From Mesorhizobium sp. B2-7-1 (lineage in GTDB: Bacteria; Pseudomonadota; Alphaproteobacteria; Rhizobiales; Rhizobiaceae), in the NCBI RefSeq assembly GCF_006440735.1, contig NZ_VFUA01000001.1, forward strand, positions 1-64,000: 64,000 nt of DNA. The letters are read 5' to 3'. How positions within the stretch are numbered: the stretch's first letter is position 1; every line of letters starts with the position of its first letter. The notes beneath the pieces are model-generated. The model searched no databases and had not been told where the DNA came from. It saw only the letters and a program-made list of their open reading frames with translations. The position numbers and the translations under genes were made by a program. Shown here one piece after another: positions 36,051-46,365 of the stretch.

Positions 36051-37433
36051 ATGACATCCCTCGATCTCCTCATCCGCGCTCCGCGCGCCATCCTGCCGGA
36101 AGGCGAGCACGCCGTGTCGGTCGGCGTCGTCGGCGGCAAGATCGTCCGTGTCGCCGCGCTCGACGCTCCCGCCAACGCCCGTGAAACCGTCACGCTCGAT
36201 GCCGACACGGTGCTGCTGCCCGGCCTCGTCGACAGCCACGTCCATATTTGCGAACCCGGCAACACCGGATGGGAAGGCTTTCTGACCGCGACCCGCGCGG
36301 CCGCGGCCGGCGGCATCACCACGCTGGTCGACATGCCGCTGGACAGCGTGCCGACCACCGTGACGCTCGAGGCATTTGCCGCCAAGCGCGAAGCCGCCGA
36401 CGGCCAGTGCCATGTCGATGTCGGCTTCTGGGGCGGCGCCATCCCGTTGAACCTCGACGACCTGCCGAAGCTGCATGCCGCCGGCGTGCTCGGCTTCAAG
36501 TCCTTCCTCTGCGATACCGGCACGGACGATTTTCCGGGCATCGCGCCCGGGCATATGCGCAAGGTGATGGATGTCGTCGCCGGCCTCGGCTCGCTCTTCA
36601 TCGTCCACGCCGAGAGCGCCGACGCGATGGCCGCGATGCCGGAGGTCCACACCCGCCATTATGCCGACTACCTCGCCTCGCGCCCCAAAGGCATCGAGAA
36701 CCTGGCGATCGCCGAGGTGATCGAGGCGGCCCGCGCCAGCGGCGCCCGCGCGCATATCCTTCATCTCTCCAGCGCCGACGCGCTGCCGATGATCGCTTCG
36801 GCAATCGCCGACGGCGTGCGGCTCAGCGTCGAGACCTGCCCGCACTATCTTGCGCTTTGCGCCGAGGAGATCGGCGAGGGCGAGACCGCCGCCAAGGTCG
36901 GCCCGCCGGTGCGCGAAGCCGTCAACCGTGAACGGCTCTGGGGCGGCGTCGGGGAGGGCACGATCGGCATGATCGTCTCGGACCATTCGCCCTGCACGCC
37001 TGAGATGAAGGAGCTGGCCTCCGGCGATTTCGGCGCCGCCTGGGGCGGCATCTCCTCGCTGCAGCTCGGCTTGCCGGTGACCTGGAGCGAGGCGCGCAAG
37101 CGCGGCCATTCGCTGACCGACGTCGTTCGCTGGATGGCCGAGCGTCCCGCCGCGCTCGCCGGCCTTGCGCACAAGGGCCGCATCGCGACCGGTTGCGACG
37201 CCGATTTCACACTGTTTTCACCCGATGCCGAATTCGTCGTCGACGCGGCCAGCCTCCACCACCGCCATCCGATCACCCCCTATGCCGGCAGGACGCTGAG
37301 CGGCGTGGTGCAGGAAACCTTCCTGCGCGGCCGGCGCATCGACCTCTTCGGCCGCCCGATGGGCGAACTGATCGCCGGAAAAGCGCAGGCCGGAGAAACA
37401 AGCCGGACGCAAGAATTGAAAAGGAGTGCCTGA
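36051..37433 (+). CDS. allB: Allantoinase
   Basis: A 460-residue cyclic amidohydrolase that opens the hydantoin ring of allantoin to allantoate. Metal-site motifs: DSHVHI near residue 62, GFKSFLCDTG with the Lys that is carboxylated near residue 148, HAESAD, HLSSADAL, and SDHSPCT near residue 310. These match the allantoinase branch (PGLVDSHVHICEPG). It is two bases from the racemase gene downstream. Dihydropyrimidinase is a less likely alternative given the allantoicase neighbour. Confidence 0.88.
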   Translation: MTSLDLLIRAPRAILPEGEHAVSVGVVGGKIVRVAALDAPANARETVTLDADTVLLPGLVDSHVHICEPGNTGWEGFLTATRAAAAGGITTLVDMPLDSVPTTVTLEAFAAKREAADGQCHVDVGFWGGAIPLNLDDLPKLHAAGVLGFKSFLCDTGTDDFPGIAPGHMRKVMDVVAGLGSLFIVHAESADAMAAMPEVHTRHYADYLASRPKGIENLAIAEVIEAARASGARAHILHLSSADALPMIASAIADGVRLSVETCPHYLALCAEEIGEGETAAKVGPPVREAVNRERLWGGVGEGTIGMIVSDHSPCTPEMKELASGDFGAAWGGISSLQLGLPVTWSEARKRGHSLTDVVRWMAERPAALAGLAHKGRIATGCDADFTLFSPDAEFVVDAASLHHRHPITPYAGRTLSGVVQETFLRGRRIDLFGRPMGELIAGKAQAGETSRTQELKRSA

Positions 37434-37434
37434 G

Positions 37435-38214
37435 ATGAAGATCCTGGTCGTCAACGTCAACACCAGCCAGTCGATGTCCGATGTCATCGACGCGGCCGCC
37501 AAGACCGCCGCATCCCCCGGTACCGACATCGTCACGCTGACGCCCTTCTTCGGACCCGAAGCGGTGGACTGCAATTTCGAGAGCTACATTTCGGCCGTCG
37601 CCGTCATGGACCGCGTGGTGGCCTATGACGAACCCTTCGATGCCGTGGTCATGGCCGGCTTCGGCGAGCATGGCCGCGACGGGCTGCAGGAACTGATCGA
37701 GCAGCCGGTCATCGAGATCTGCGAGGCCTCCGCCCATATGGCGATGATGATCGGCCGCAGCTATTCGGTCGTCACCACCTTGCAGCGCTCGGTGCCGCCG
37801 ATCGAGGACCGGCTGCGGCTCTCCGGCCTTGCCGACCGCTGCGCCTCGGTGCGCGCCAACGGCATGACGACGCTGGAGGTGGATCAGGATCCCGCCGGCG
37901 CCATGCGCTCCATCGTCGAGGAAGCGCGCAAGGCGGTCGAGCAGGATCATGCCGAAGTGATCTGTCTCGGCTGCGCCGGCATGGCCGGCCTGGAGGAAGC
38001 GATCACATCCGAGCTTGGCGTGCCCGTCATCGACGGCGTGGCCGCCGCGGTGCGGCTCGCCGAGGCGGTCGTCGGCCTCGGGCTCAAGACTAGCAAGGTC
38101 TCGACCTACGCGAAGCCGGATGCAAAGCGCATCGACGGCTGGCCGCTGTCGGAGGCGCTGGGGCTGAGGCCGCGTCCGGCGGGCTTGGCGCTGCGCGCGG
38201 GAGGCCGGCGATGA
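37435..38214 (+). CDS. Asp/Glu/hydantoin racemase family protein, probable allantoin racemase
   Basis: A 259-residue racemase-family protein of the HyuA/HpxA type. It would convert R- and S-allantoin so that the enantioselective allantoinase can use both. The second catalytic Cys is present at about residue 180 in ICLGCAGM. The first catalytic position, Cys in known allantoin/hydantoin racemases, is Gly here (VVMAGFGEHG, residue 75). It starts after AAGGAGTGCCTGAG and overlaps the allantoicase gene by 4 bases. Confidence 0.78.
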   Translation: MKILVVNVNTSQSMSDVIDAAAKTAASPGTDIVTLTPFFGPEAVDCNFESYISAVAVMDRVVAYDEPFDAVVMAGFGEHGRDGLQELIEQPVIEICEASAHMAMMIGRSYSVVTTLQRSVPPIEDRLRLSGLADRCASVRANGMTTLEVDQDPAGAMRSIVEEARKAVEQDHAEVICLGCAGMAGLEEAITSELGVPVIDGVAAAVRLAEAVVGLGLKTSKVSTYAKPDAKRIDGWPLSEALGLRPRPAGLALRAGGRR

Positions 38215-39443
38215 ACATGATCGAGAAGGGCCCGGCGCATGACGCTTACGCCATGCCCGAGCTGAAGGAGGATTTCGCCGCCGAGGTCGATCTTGCCTCG
38301 CGTTGGCTGGGTGGCAGCGTGCTGGCCGCGAGCGACGAATCCTTCGGCGACAAGGAGAGCCTGCTCACGCCGACGCCCTCGGCTTTCGTCCCGGGCAATT
38401 ACGGACCGCGCGGCGAGATCGTCGACGGCTGGGAGACGAAGCGGCGGCGCGAGCCCGGGCACGATTGGGCGTTGGTGCGGCTGGGTGCGGCCGGCATCAT
38501 CACTGGCATCGATGTCGATACGTCCTTTTTCACAGGCAATTTCCCGACCACGTGCCGCATCGAGGCCTGCGGTGTCGAAGGCTATCCCGGCCCTAAGGCT
38601 CTGCAGTCGGCCGAGACCGAATGGATCGAGATCGTGCAGCGTTCGCCGCTCAAGGGCGACGCGCACAACCGCTTCGAGGTTTCCGATCGCCGACGTTTCA
38701 CGCATATCCGCCTCTCGGCTTTTCCCGACGGCGGCATCGCCAGGCTGCGCGTCTATGGCCATGTCGTGCCGGACCCGCGGGTCTTCGACGGGCTTACCAT
38801 CGACCTCGCCAGCCAGGACCATGGCGGCCAGGTGGTGGCCAGCAGCGACGGCTTCTACACCTCGGCCGCAATGCTCAACCGTCCCGACAAGGCGCGCAAC
38901 ATGGGCGACGGCTGGGAAACCCGGCGCCGCCGCGACGGCGGCAACGACCACGCCATCATCAGCCTTGCGCTGCCGGGCCATGTTAGGCTGGTCGAGATCG
39001 ACACCGCGCATTTCAAATACAACGCCTCGGCCGAAGTCGCGCTCTCCGGCGCGGGGGAGGCGACGCCCGGCGACGATGGCTGGGCGCCGCTGCTGTCGCG
39101 CCGGCCGCTGCAGCCGGACACACGCCATGTTTTTCGCGTGGCGCGAACGAGCGAGCCGGTTTCTTGCGTCAGGCTCGATGCCTATCCCGATGGCGGTATC
39201 TCGCGGGTGAGATTGTGGGGCAAGGTCGACCCCGCCGCGCGTCTCGCCGCTGGTTATCGCTGGTTCAACGCGCTGCCGACAGGGCAGGCCAGGCAGGTGC
39301 TTGCGGAGCAGGGTGTTTCGGCCGAGATCGCCGAACGCCTGATCGCGGCGCGACCGCTGGCGGAAGAGTCTATCGCATCCTTCGCCGGTCTTGGGTTAAC
39401 GGGCGTGAAAGCGATGCTCGAAGGATCGGGCGATGAGAACTGA
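38211..39443 (+). CDS. alc: Allantoicase with C-terminal extension
   Basis: A 410-residue enzyme that splits allantoate into urea and ureidoglycolate. Two tandem allantoicase domains are visible: DTSFFTGNFPTTCRIEACGV and DTAHFKYNASAEVALSGAGE, each with a DGWETKRRRE / DGWETRRRRD stretch. About 60 extra residues follow from roughly residue 349 (YRWFNALPTGQARQVLAEQG, then ERLIAARPLAEES), which resemble the first helices of OHCU decarboxylase (UraD). The gene starts inside the racemase stop and closes the operon. Confidence 0.88.
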   Translation: MNMIEKGPAHDAYAMPELKEDFAAEVDLASRWLGGSVLAASDESFGDKESLLTPTPSAFVPGNYGPRGEIVDGWETKRRREPGHDWALVRLGAAGIITGIDVDTSFFTGNFPTTCRIEACGVEGYPGPKALQSAETEWIEIVQRSPLKGDAHNRFEVSDRRRFTHIRLSAFPDGGIARLRVYGHVVPDPRVFDGLTIDLASQDHGGQVVASSDGFYTSAAMLNRPDKARNMGDGWETRRRRDGGNDHAIISLALPGHVRLVEIDTAHFKYNASAEVALSGAGEATPGDDGWAPLLSRRPLQPDTRHVFRVARTSEPVSCVRLDAYPDGGISRVRLWGKVDPAARLAAGYRWFNALPTGQARQVLAEQGVSAEIAERLIAARPLAEESIASFAGLGLTGVKAMLEGSGDEN

Positions 39444-39585
39444 CGGGAAGATCTTGCTTGCATTGAAGATGCTGCGGCGGCTCGTTTTCGCAGCTATGCA
39501 ATTCCGCTTCGGGCTGCATTCGCTCCGCCGCTAGCGCGGGAGAGATTGTGCTCCGGCGGCGGCGATTGGCCGGAACAATCCGTAT

Positions 39586-39770
39586 GTCGTCATCCCAGGG
39601 CGGAGCAGCCGCGACGCGGCGTCGCGAAGACCCTGGGATCCATGCCGCGACCTTCGCTATGGAACACGGCAGGGCAGAATTCTGAACCGCTGCAACGCCT
39701 TGGCGTCGCGGCATGGATCCTCGGGTCTGCGCGTCGCTGCGCTCCTTGCTTCGCCCGTGGATGACGAAGT
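39586..39770. repeat. Intergenic palindromic repeat, type A copy 3
   Basis: Third copy of the large imperfect palindrome between the converging alc and groEL genes. The left arm reads GTCATCCCAGGGCGGAGC and AGACCCTGGGATCCATGCC; the right arm has ATGGATCCTCGGGTCTGCGC, CGCTCCTTGCTTCGCCCG and GGATGACGAAG. Confidence 0.7.
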
Positions 39771-39820
39771 TGCGAAGGATACGCCAATCTCCCTTCGCCG
39801 CCATGAGCATATTTCAATGA

Positions 39821-39844
39821 AAAGGGCGCCTTTCGGCGCCCTTT
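39821..39844 (-). terminator. groESL terminator
   Basis: AAAGGGCGCC (39821-39830) pairs perfectly with GGCGCCCTTT (39835-39844) around TTTC. On the minus strand it lies 26 bases after the groEL stop and is followed by TCATTG; T-richness comes from the stem's own end. Confidence 0.75.
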
Positions 39845-39869
39845 CCGTATGTGCGATGGGTAGGACTTC

Positions 39870-41528
<1,659 letters not shown>

Positions 41529-41588
41529 TTAGCTCCTGGCAAGGGCTTGCGATCAAGCCCGGAATTCAGTTGACGGTGAGGCCGATAA

Positions 41589-41885
41589 TCAGCCGATGAT
41601 GCCCATAATGTCGGATTCCTTCATGATCAGAAGGTCTTCGCCATTGAGCTTGACTTCGGTGCCCGACCACTTGCCGAACAGGATGCGGTCGCCAGCCTTG
41701 ACGTCCAGGGGAACCAGCTTGCCGGCTTCGTCGCGGGCGCCGGAGCCGACAGCGATGATCTCGCCTTCCTGCGGCTTTTCCTTTGCCGTATCCGGGATGA
41801 TGATCCCGCCGGCGGTCTTGGATTCGGATTCGACCCGGCGTACGACCACGCGGTCATGAAGCGGGCGGAACTTCGACTTTGCCAT
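41589..41885 (-). CDS. groES: Co-chaperonin GroES (10 kDa)
   Basis: A 98-residue lid subunit of the GroEL machine. The start [20 protein letters not shown] includes the mobile loop [15 protein letters not shown], and the end [14 protein letters not shown] is typical. It is the first gene of groESL, preceded by a perfect CIRCE operator and a well-spaced promoter. Confidence 0.98.
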   Translation of the reverse strand: MAKSKFRPLHDRVVVRRVESESKTAGGIIIPDTAKEKPQEGEIIAVGSGARDEAGKLVPLDVKAGDRILFGKWSGTEVKLNGEDLLIMKESDIMGIIG

Positions 41886-41946
41886 TTTTTCTTCCTCGAT
41901 GAGAACGGTGAGAACAGTTCCTCCATCCGGCGATGCCGGATATCAG

Positions 41947-41973
41947 TTAGCACTCACCCAAGGCGAGTGCTAA
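41947..41973 (-). promoter_or_regulatory. CIRCE operator
   Basis: TTAGCACTC (41947-41955), nine-base spacer, GAGTGCTAA (41965-41973): a perfect match to the HrcA-binding CIRCE element. It lies in the leader of groES, just downstream of the predicted -10. Confidence 0.97.
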
Positions 41974-41982
41974 CGTGGCGCT

Positions 41983-42011
41983 GAAATAGGCTGGCGCCTT
42001 GCGAGAGTCAA
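41983..42011 (-). promoter_or_regulatory. groESL promoter
   Basis: On the minus strand, CTTGACT gives a -35 TTGACT (42011-42006), followed after exactly 17 bases by TATTTC (41988-41983). The CCTTGACT and CCTATTT context is compatible with heat-shock sigma-32 as well as the main sigma factor. CIRCE follows directly. Confidence 0.65.
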
Positions 42012-42113
42012 GGCGCGCGCAAGGGGGCGGCGGCGCGAAATTTTTCTCGCGCGAAACGCCAGCACGAAAAAAAGCGCCGGCTGTCGCGAGACACTGACGA
42101 GCAATCTCGTCCG

Positions 42114-42914
42114 TTAGTCCCGGCGCCTCGGCGAGCGCAGTACCAGCAGCGGACACCGCTCGGCGAGCCCGTATGTGCCGGTCGAAGCCAGCCGGACATC
42201 ACCGAAAAAGGTCCGGGCTTCCTCGATCGGCGCTGCCGCGGGGGCGAAACTGTAGACGACGGACGACTTCCGGTAGACATCGATGGTGCCGATGATCGGC
42301 AGCTCCCAGCCTGTGCGAGCCGAAAGCTCCGCACGATCGGGGAACAGCGCATCGAACTGCTCGAGAATTCCCGTCACCGGTATGATGTAGTCGGGCGCGC
42401 CGCCGATCGCGGTCATGGCCACGCGCCATTTGAGCTCATGGAAAGTCGAGACGCCGCCGCTGAGCACCATGGCGCGGACATCCTTCGGGTCGTCCGGTGT
42501 CTCGGGAGAGGCGTAAAGCCTGATGCCGGCGCGGCCGTCGGACTTGAGCGCACGCGCGATCGACGCGAACAATTTGCGCCTGAGCTCGGCGGCGCCGATG
42601 ACCGAGAGACATCCGTCGCCGATCAGTGCCTCGACGCTTGCATCGCCGAACGGCAGATCGAACCAGTCGCCCTGCATCGCCTTGCGCGTATCGGTGTCGC
42701 CAGGCCAGATGCCGGCAATCATGGCGGCGGACTCGTCGACCGACGTTATCGTGGCGCCCAGCCCGGCGAGCTCCGGCGTCACACCGAGCATCACGACATG
42801 CGACCGCGCAAGGTCGAGCTCCCGGTCATAGGTTTCGACCACCTCCGCCGGCGGCCGCAGGGGCGAGCCGAGCAGCTGCCAATGTTTGCGAATTGCATTC
42901 CAATGCTCCGTCAT
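42114..42914 (-). CDS. SAM-dependent methyltransferase-like protein
   Basis: A 266-residue protein with a class I methyltransferase core. Motif I reads SHVVMLGVTPELAGLG near residue 40, the acidic end of beta-2 is ITSVDES, motif II/III text is GDWFDLPFGDASVEALIGDG. The C-terminal 100 residues are less conserved and may bind substrate. I chose the ATG at 42914; the longer frame to 43010 runs through the intergenic palindrome. It is divergent from an ATP-grasp-like gene. Substrate unknown. Confidence 0.7.
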   Translation of the reverse strand: MTEHWNAIRKHWQLLGSPLRPPAEVVETYDRELDLARSHVVMLGVTPELAGLGATITSVDESAAMIAGIWPGDTDTRKAMQGDWFDLPFGDASVEALIGDGCLSVIGAAELRRKLFASIARALKSDGRAGIRLYASPETPDDPKDVRAMVLSGGVSTFHELKWRVAMTAIGGAPDYIIPVTGILEQFDALFPDRAELSARTGWELPIIGTIDVYRKSSVVYSFAPAAAPIEEARTFFGDVRLASTGTYGLAERCPLLVLRSPRRRD

Positions 42915-42940
42915 GCAAACCCCAGCCCGGTAGCGCGTTG

Positions 42941-42954
42941 TATTCGATCGAATA
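42941..42954. promoter_or_regulatory. Perfect 14-bp palindrome between divergent genes
   Basis: TATTCGATCGAATA is a perfect palindrome in the 73-bp gap between the methyltransferase-like gene (start 42914) and the ATP-grasp-like gene (start 42988). Its position suits an operator shared by both promoters. Confidence 0.5.
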
Positions 42955-42987
42955 ATCGACGGCACTTGATAAGCCAAGTGAGGAACA

Positions 42988-43839
42988 ATGGCGCGCATCG
43001 CGGTCATCACGCATGAGTTCGACCGCTTCCAGAGCCGGCGCGGGCTGCTGATGCGCCGCGACAGTCCTTACCTGCTCTTCGACGTGCTGGAAGAACTGAA
43101 GCGCCGCGGCCATTCGGTGCAGATATTGAAAGGCACCTCGGCGAAGCCGGCCGCCGATATCGCGGTGCTGCATCTCGACGTGACCGTGACGCCGCCCGAG
43201 TACGCCGACTATGCGCGCCGCTTTCCTTTCTGTCTCAATCTCGGCGCCACAGACATTTCGAAGCGCCGCGTCAGCGGCGCCGCCATTGGCCGGGGCGATG
43301 GCTGGAAGGGACAGGTCATCGTCAAGAGCAGCCTCAACCATTGGGGAACGCCGGAACAGCAGTTGAACCAGCGCGCGCGGCGCGCCGCCAAGCCGATGCC
43401 GTTTCCCGGCGTCGAAGCTTTCGACAAATACGAGATCCATGCCTCGCTCGCCGACGTTCCGGCCGAGGTCTTCGAACGTCAGGATCTGGTCGTCGAGAAA
43501 TTCATTCCCGAACCCGAACCAGACGGCTTCGGCGCACGGTTCTGGCTGTTCTGCGGTGAGCGTGAGCGCTGCACCCGCCATGTCTCGCCGCAAAGCCTCG
43601 TCAAGGGCGACGACACCATCCGCCGCGAGGCGGTTCCGGTGCCGGACGAGCTTCGCGCGCTAAGGCGCCAGCTTGGCTTCGATTACGGAAAATTCGATTT
43701 CGTGATGCATGACGGCAAAGCGGTGCTGCTTGATGCCAACAAGACCCCCGGGCGCGCCAGGAACCTTTCGAGCTTCATCGCCGCCGGCAACGCCAATCTT
43801 GCCGACGGCTTCGAAGGGTTGATCCGCCAAGTCACATAA
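42988..43839 (+). CDS. ATP-grasp-like protein of unknown function
   Basis: A 283-residue protein. An N-terminal Rossmann-like part (IAVITHEFDRFQSRRG, LLFDVLEELKRRGHSVQILK) is followed by a region with ATP-grasp features: VIVKSSLNHWGTPEQ, VVEKFIPEPEPDGFGARFWLF and the metal-site text KFDFVMHDGKAVLLDANKTPG near the C-terminus. Such proteins join a carboxylate to an amine or thiol. Partner and product are unknown. Divergent from a methyltransferase-like gene around a palindrome, so the two may act in one small pathway. Confidence 0.6.
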   Translation: MARIAVITHEFDRFQSRRGLLMRRDSPYLLFDVLEELKRRGHSVQILKGTSAKPAADIAVLHLDVTVTPPEYADYARRFPFCLNLGATDISKRRVSGAAIGRGDGWKGQVIVKSSLNHWGTPEQQLNQRARRAAKPMPFPGVEAFDKYEIHASLADVPAEVFERQDLVVEKFIPEPEPDGFGARFWLFCGERERCTRHVSPQSLVKGDDTIRREAVPVPDELRALRRQLGFDYGKFDFVMHDGKAVLLDANKTPGRARNLSSFIAAGNANLADGFEGLIRQVT

Positions 43840-43847
43840 CCGATCAC

Positions 43848-44609
43848 CTAGATGTTCATGCCGCCCGACACTTCGATCCGCTGCGCGTTGACCCAGCGAT
43901 TGTCGTCGGAGAGCAGCGAGGCGATCATCGGACCGATATCGTCGGCGACCCCGGCGCGGCCAAGTGCGGTGACGCCGGCCACCATGCGGTTGATCTCGGC
44001 ATTGTCACGCACATGACCGCCGTTGAAGTCCGTGGCGATCGCGCCGGGCGCCACAGTGTTGGCGGTGATGCCGCGTTGGCCGAGCTCCTTGGCGAGGTAG
44101 CGCGTGAACACCTCGATGCCGCCTTTCATCATCGCATAGGCCGACGATCCGGGCGCTGCGAAGCGGGCCAGCCCGCTGGAGATGTTGATGATGCGGCCGC
44201 CATCGTTGATCAGCGGCAGCAGCGCCTGGGTGAGGAAGAACACGCCCTTGAGATGGGTGTTCATCAGCGTGTCGAATTCCTCTTCGGTCGTCTCGGCGAT
44301 CATCTTGCGCAGGCCGGTGCCGGCATTGTTGACGAGATAGTCGAAACGGTCGCGCTGCCAAGTCTCCTGCAGCGTCTGCTTCAGCGCCGCGACGAAGGCG
44401 GGGAAAGTGGCGACGGCGCCGGTGTGGAGTTCAAGTGCCGCGGCACGGCCGCCGGCGGCCTCGATCTCGACGATTGCGGTCTTCGCCTCATCGGCGCGCG
44501 AACGATAGGTGACGATGACGTCGACGCCCTTGCGGGCGAGGTGGAGCGCGGTGTTGCGGCCGAGGCCGCGGCTGCCGCCGGTGATGAGGGCGATGGGACG
44601 GGTGGTCAT
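43848..44609 (-). CDS. SDR family oxidoreductase
   Basis: A 253-residue classical SDR: TGGSRGLGRNTALHL near residues 10-24, NNAGTGLRK near residue 93, the Ser in INISSGLA and YAMMK near residue 157. The C-terminus WVNAQRIEVSGGMNI is typical. Start at 44609 after GGAGATTTCGCC. It is divergent from a LysR gene (44716), a frequent regulator-target pair, and tail-to-tail with the ATP-grasp-like gene. Substrate unknown. Confidence 0.88.
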   Translation of the reverse strand: MTTRPIALITGGSRGLGRNTALHLARKGVDVIVTYRSRADEAKTAIVEIEAAGGRAAALELHTGAVATFPAFVAALKQTLQETWQRDRFDYLVNNAGTGLRKMIAETTEEEFDTLMNTHLKGVFFLTQALLPLINDGGRIINISSGLARFAAPGSSAYAMMKGGIEVFTRYLAKELGQRGITANTVAPGAIATDFNGGHVRDNAEINRMVAGVTALGRAGVADDIGPMIASLLSDDNRWVNAQRIEVSGGMNI

Positions 44610-44715
44610 GGCGAAATCTCCTTCTGTCTGGATGGAGATGCATATACTCGCCTGAGTGAGCGATATAATCGGGGATGGATTGCCAACACTATTCAGTCCG
44701 TGCGAACAATCGGCC

Positions 44716-45612
44716 ATGGATCGGTTCGACAGCATGCGGCTTTTCACCCGCGTCGTGGAGCGGCGCAGCTTCACCGCGGCCGCCGCCGATCTCGGCCTGC
44801 CGCGTTCCAGCGCCACCGCCGCGATCAAGCAGCTCGAGGAGCGGCTCGGCGTGCAACTGCTCCGGCGCACCACCCGCCATGTCACGACGACGCTCGACGG
44901 CGAAGCCTATTACCAACGCTGCATCGGCATCCTCGCCGAGATCGAGGACGCCGAAGGGGCCTTCGGCGCGCATGAAGTGCGCGGGCGCTTGAGCATCGAC
45001 ATCAACGGCAACATGGCCCGCACACTCGTCATTCCAGAACTGCCGGCGCTGCTTACCCGCTATCCCGGGCTCAGCGTGCATATCGGCGAGGGTGACCGCT
45101 TCGTTGATCTGGTGCGCGAGGGCGTCGATTGCGTGGTCCGCGCCGGCACGCTCCCCGACAGCGACATGATCGCGCGCCGCATCGGCATGGCGCGCGAGGT
45201 AACGCTTGCCAGCGCCGCCTATGTCGAGCGCCACGGCCTGCCGAAAACCCTGGAGGAGCTTGCCGGGCATATGATGATCGGCTTTGTTTCGTCTCGCACA
45301 GGGCAGGTGATGCCGCTGGAGTTCACCGTCGATGGCAAGATCCGCGAGATCGTGCTGCCGTCGCGCGTCACGGTTTCCAATTCCGACACCGCCGCCACGC
45401 TGGTGCGCCAGGGGTTTGGCCTCTACCAGGCGCCGCGCCGCCGCTTTGCCGCCGACATCGATGCCGGCCGGCTGGTAGAGGTGCTGCCCGGCAACCCTCC
45501 GACGCCGACGCCGATCTCGGTGCTCTATCCGCCGAGCCGACAGTTGTCGCCGCGGGTGAGAGTGTTCGTGGATTGGCTGGTCAAGATTCTGGGGCCGAAG
45601 CTAGACGCCTGA
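44716..45612 (+). CDS. LysR family regulator
   Basis: A 298-residue LysR regulator. HTH: MRLFTRVVERRSFTAAAADL and LPRSSATAAIKQLEERLGVQ. The effector domain follows with DSDMIARRIGMAREVTLASA. The opening MDRFDSMRLFTRVVE is typical of the CrgA/YafC-like branch that often represses or activates a divergent SDR gene, here at 43848-44609. I prefer the ATG at 44716; an in-frame start at 44656 adds 20 atypical residues. Confidence 0.87.
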   Translation: MDRFDSMRLFTRVVERRSFTAAAADLGLPRSSATAAIKQLEERLGVQLLRRTTRHVTTTLDGEAYYQRCIGILAEIEDAEGAFGAHEVRGRLSIDINGNMARTLVIPELPALLTRYPGLSVHIGEGDRFVDLVREGVDCVVRAGTLPDSDMIARRIGMAREVTLASAAYVERHGLPKTLEELAGHMMIGFVSSRTGQVMPLEFTVDGKIREIVLPSRVTVSNSDTAATLVRQGFGLYQAPRRRFAADIDAGRLVEVLPGNPPTPTPISVLYPPSRQLSPRVRVFVDWLVKILGPKLDA

Positions 45613-45618
45613 TCGCGT

Positions 45619-46245
45619 TCAGAGAAACAGCTTCAACTGCGTGTGGATGATCGAGCGATAATCCTCGATCGTGCGCCGGCCTTCTTCCTTGTCCTGCGTC
45701 AGCGCCAGCCGCACGACGCCGCCGGCAAGCTGGAAGATCAGGAACACCACGCGCCCGAACGCCTCGCGCTGCTCGGCTTTAAGCATCGGCGCGACATGGT
45801 CGCAGAACATCTTCGCCTGGTGCCGCGTCTCGGCGATGTCGAGATGCTGCAATGCCTTGTCGGCCTGGATGGCGTTCTGCAGGTCCTGGATCGCCGGGTC
45901 CGCCGCGACGCGACCGTAATAATCATCGAGCAGCCGGTCGGCCGCCGCGGTCACGTCGCCCGGCCCGCTTATCCCGGCGATGATCGCGCCGAAACGCGCG
46001 CGGCTTTCCTCGGAAAACCGCTCGTAGAGCATCGCCAGGATCGCCGATTTGCTCGGAAAATAATGATAGACGGTGGCGATCGGCCCGCCGGCCAGCGCGC
46101 CGACTTCCTTCATCGTCACCGCGTCGATGCCTTTTTCGCCGATCAGCCGCATGGTGGTGGCGAGGATCGCGTCGATGCGCTCGCGGCTGCGCTCCTGTTT
46201 CGGCCTTCGCCGCGGTTCCGTCGCCGCTCGCCTAATCTGCGTCAT
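45619..46245 (-). CDS. TetR-family regulator
   Basis: A 208-residue regulator. HTH (residues about 15-65): ERIDAILATTMRLIGEKGID and MKEVGALAGGPIATVYHYFP. The C-terminal domain is a TetR ligand domain with FLIFQLAGGVVRLAL. Start at 46245; the frame extends to 46299 without family text. It is divergent from an MFS gene, with a 15-bp palindrome between them, so it probably represses the MFS-oxidase-DSD1 operon and itself. Confidence 0.85.
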   Translation of the reverse strand: MTQIRRAATEPRRRPKQERSRERIDAILATTMRLIGEKGIDAVTMKEVGALAGGPIATVYHYFPSKSAILAMLYERFSEESRARFGAIIAGISGPGDVTAAADRLLDDYYGRVAADPAIQDLQNAIQADKALQHLDIAETRHQAKMFCDHVAPMLKAEQREAFGRVVFLIFQLAGGVVRLALTQDKEEGRRTIEDYRSIIHTQLKLFL

Positions 46246-46318
46246 GCGCCAAATCTCGTGAGAACTCGCGAATTCGCGGTTGACAAGAAACATGATCAAG
46301 TATCAGTTTCGCCAAATG

Positions 46319-46333
46319 CTGACAACTTGTCAG
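46319..46333. promoter_or_regulatory. Palindromic operator before the MFS operon
   Basis: CTGACAA (46319-46325) and TTGTCAG (46327-46333) form a perfect 7-bp inverted repeat around one base. It lies 33 bases before the MFS start and 74 bases from the TetR start, a good position for the TetR repressor. Confidence 0.65.
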
Positions 46334-46365
46334 TTTTTCGATCGAGCTGCAAGGGAGGGCACCTC

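Noticed and set aside
34349..36652. 767-residue open frame on the minus strand across the allantoin operon
   Set aside because: Spans two real genes and their gap in antisense; no recognisable domain.
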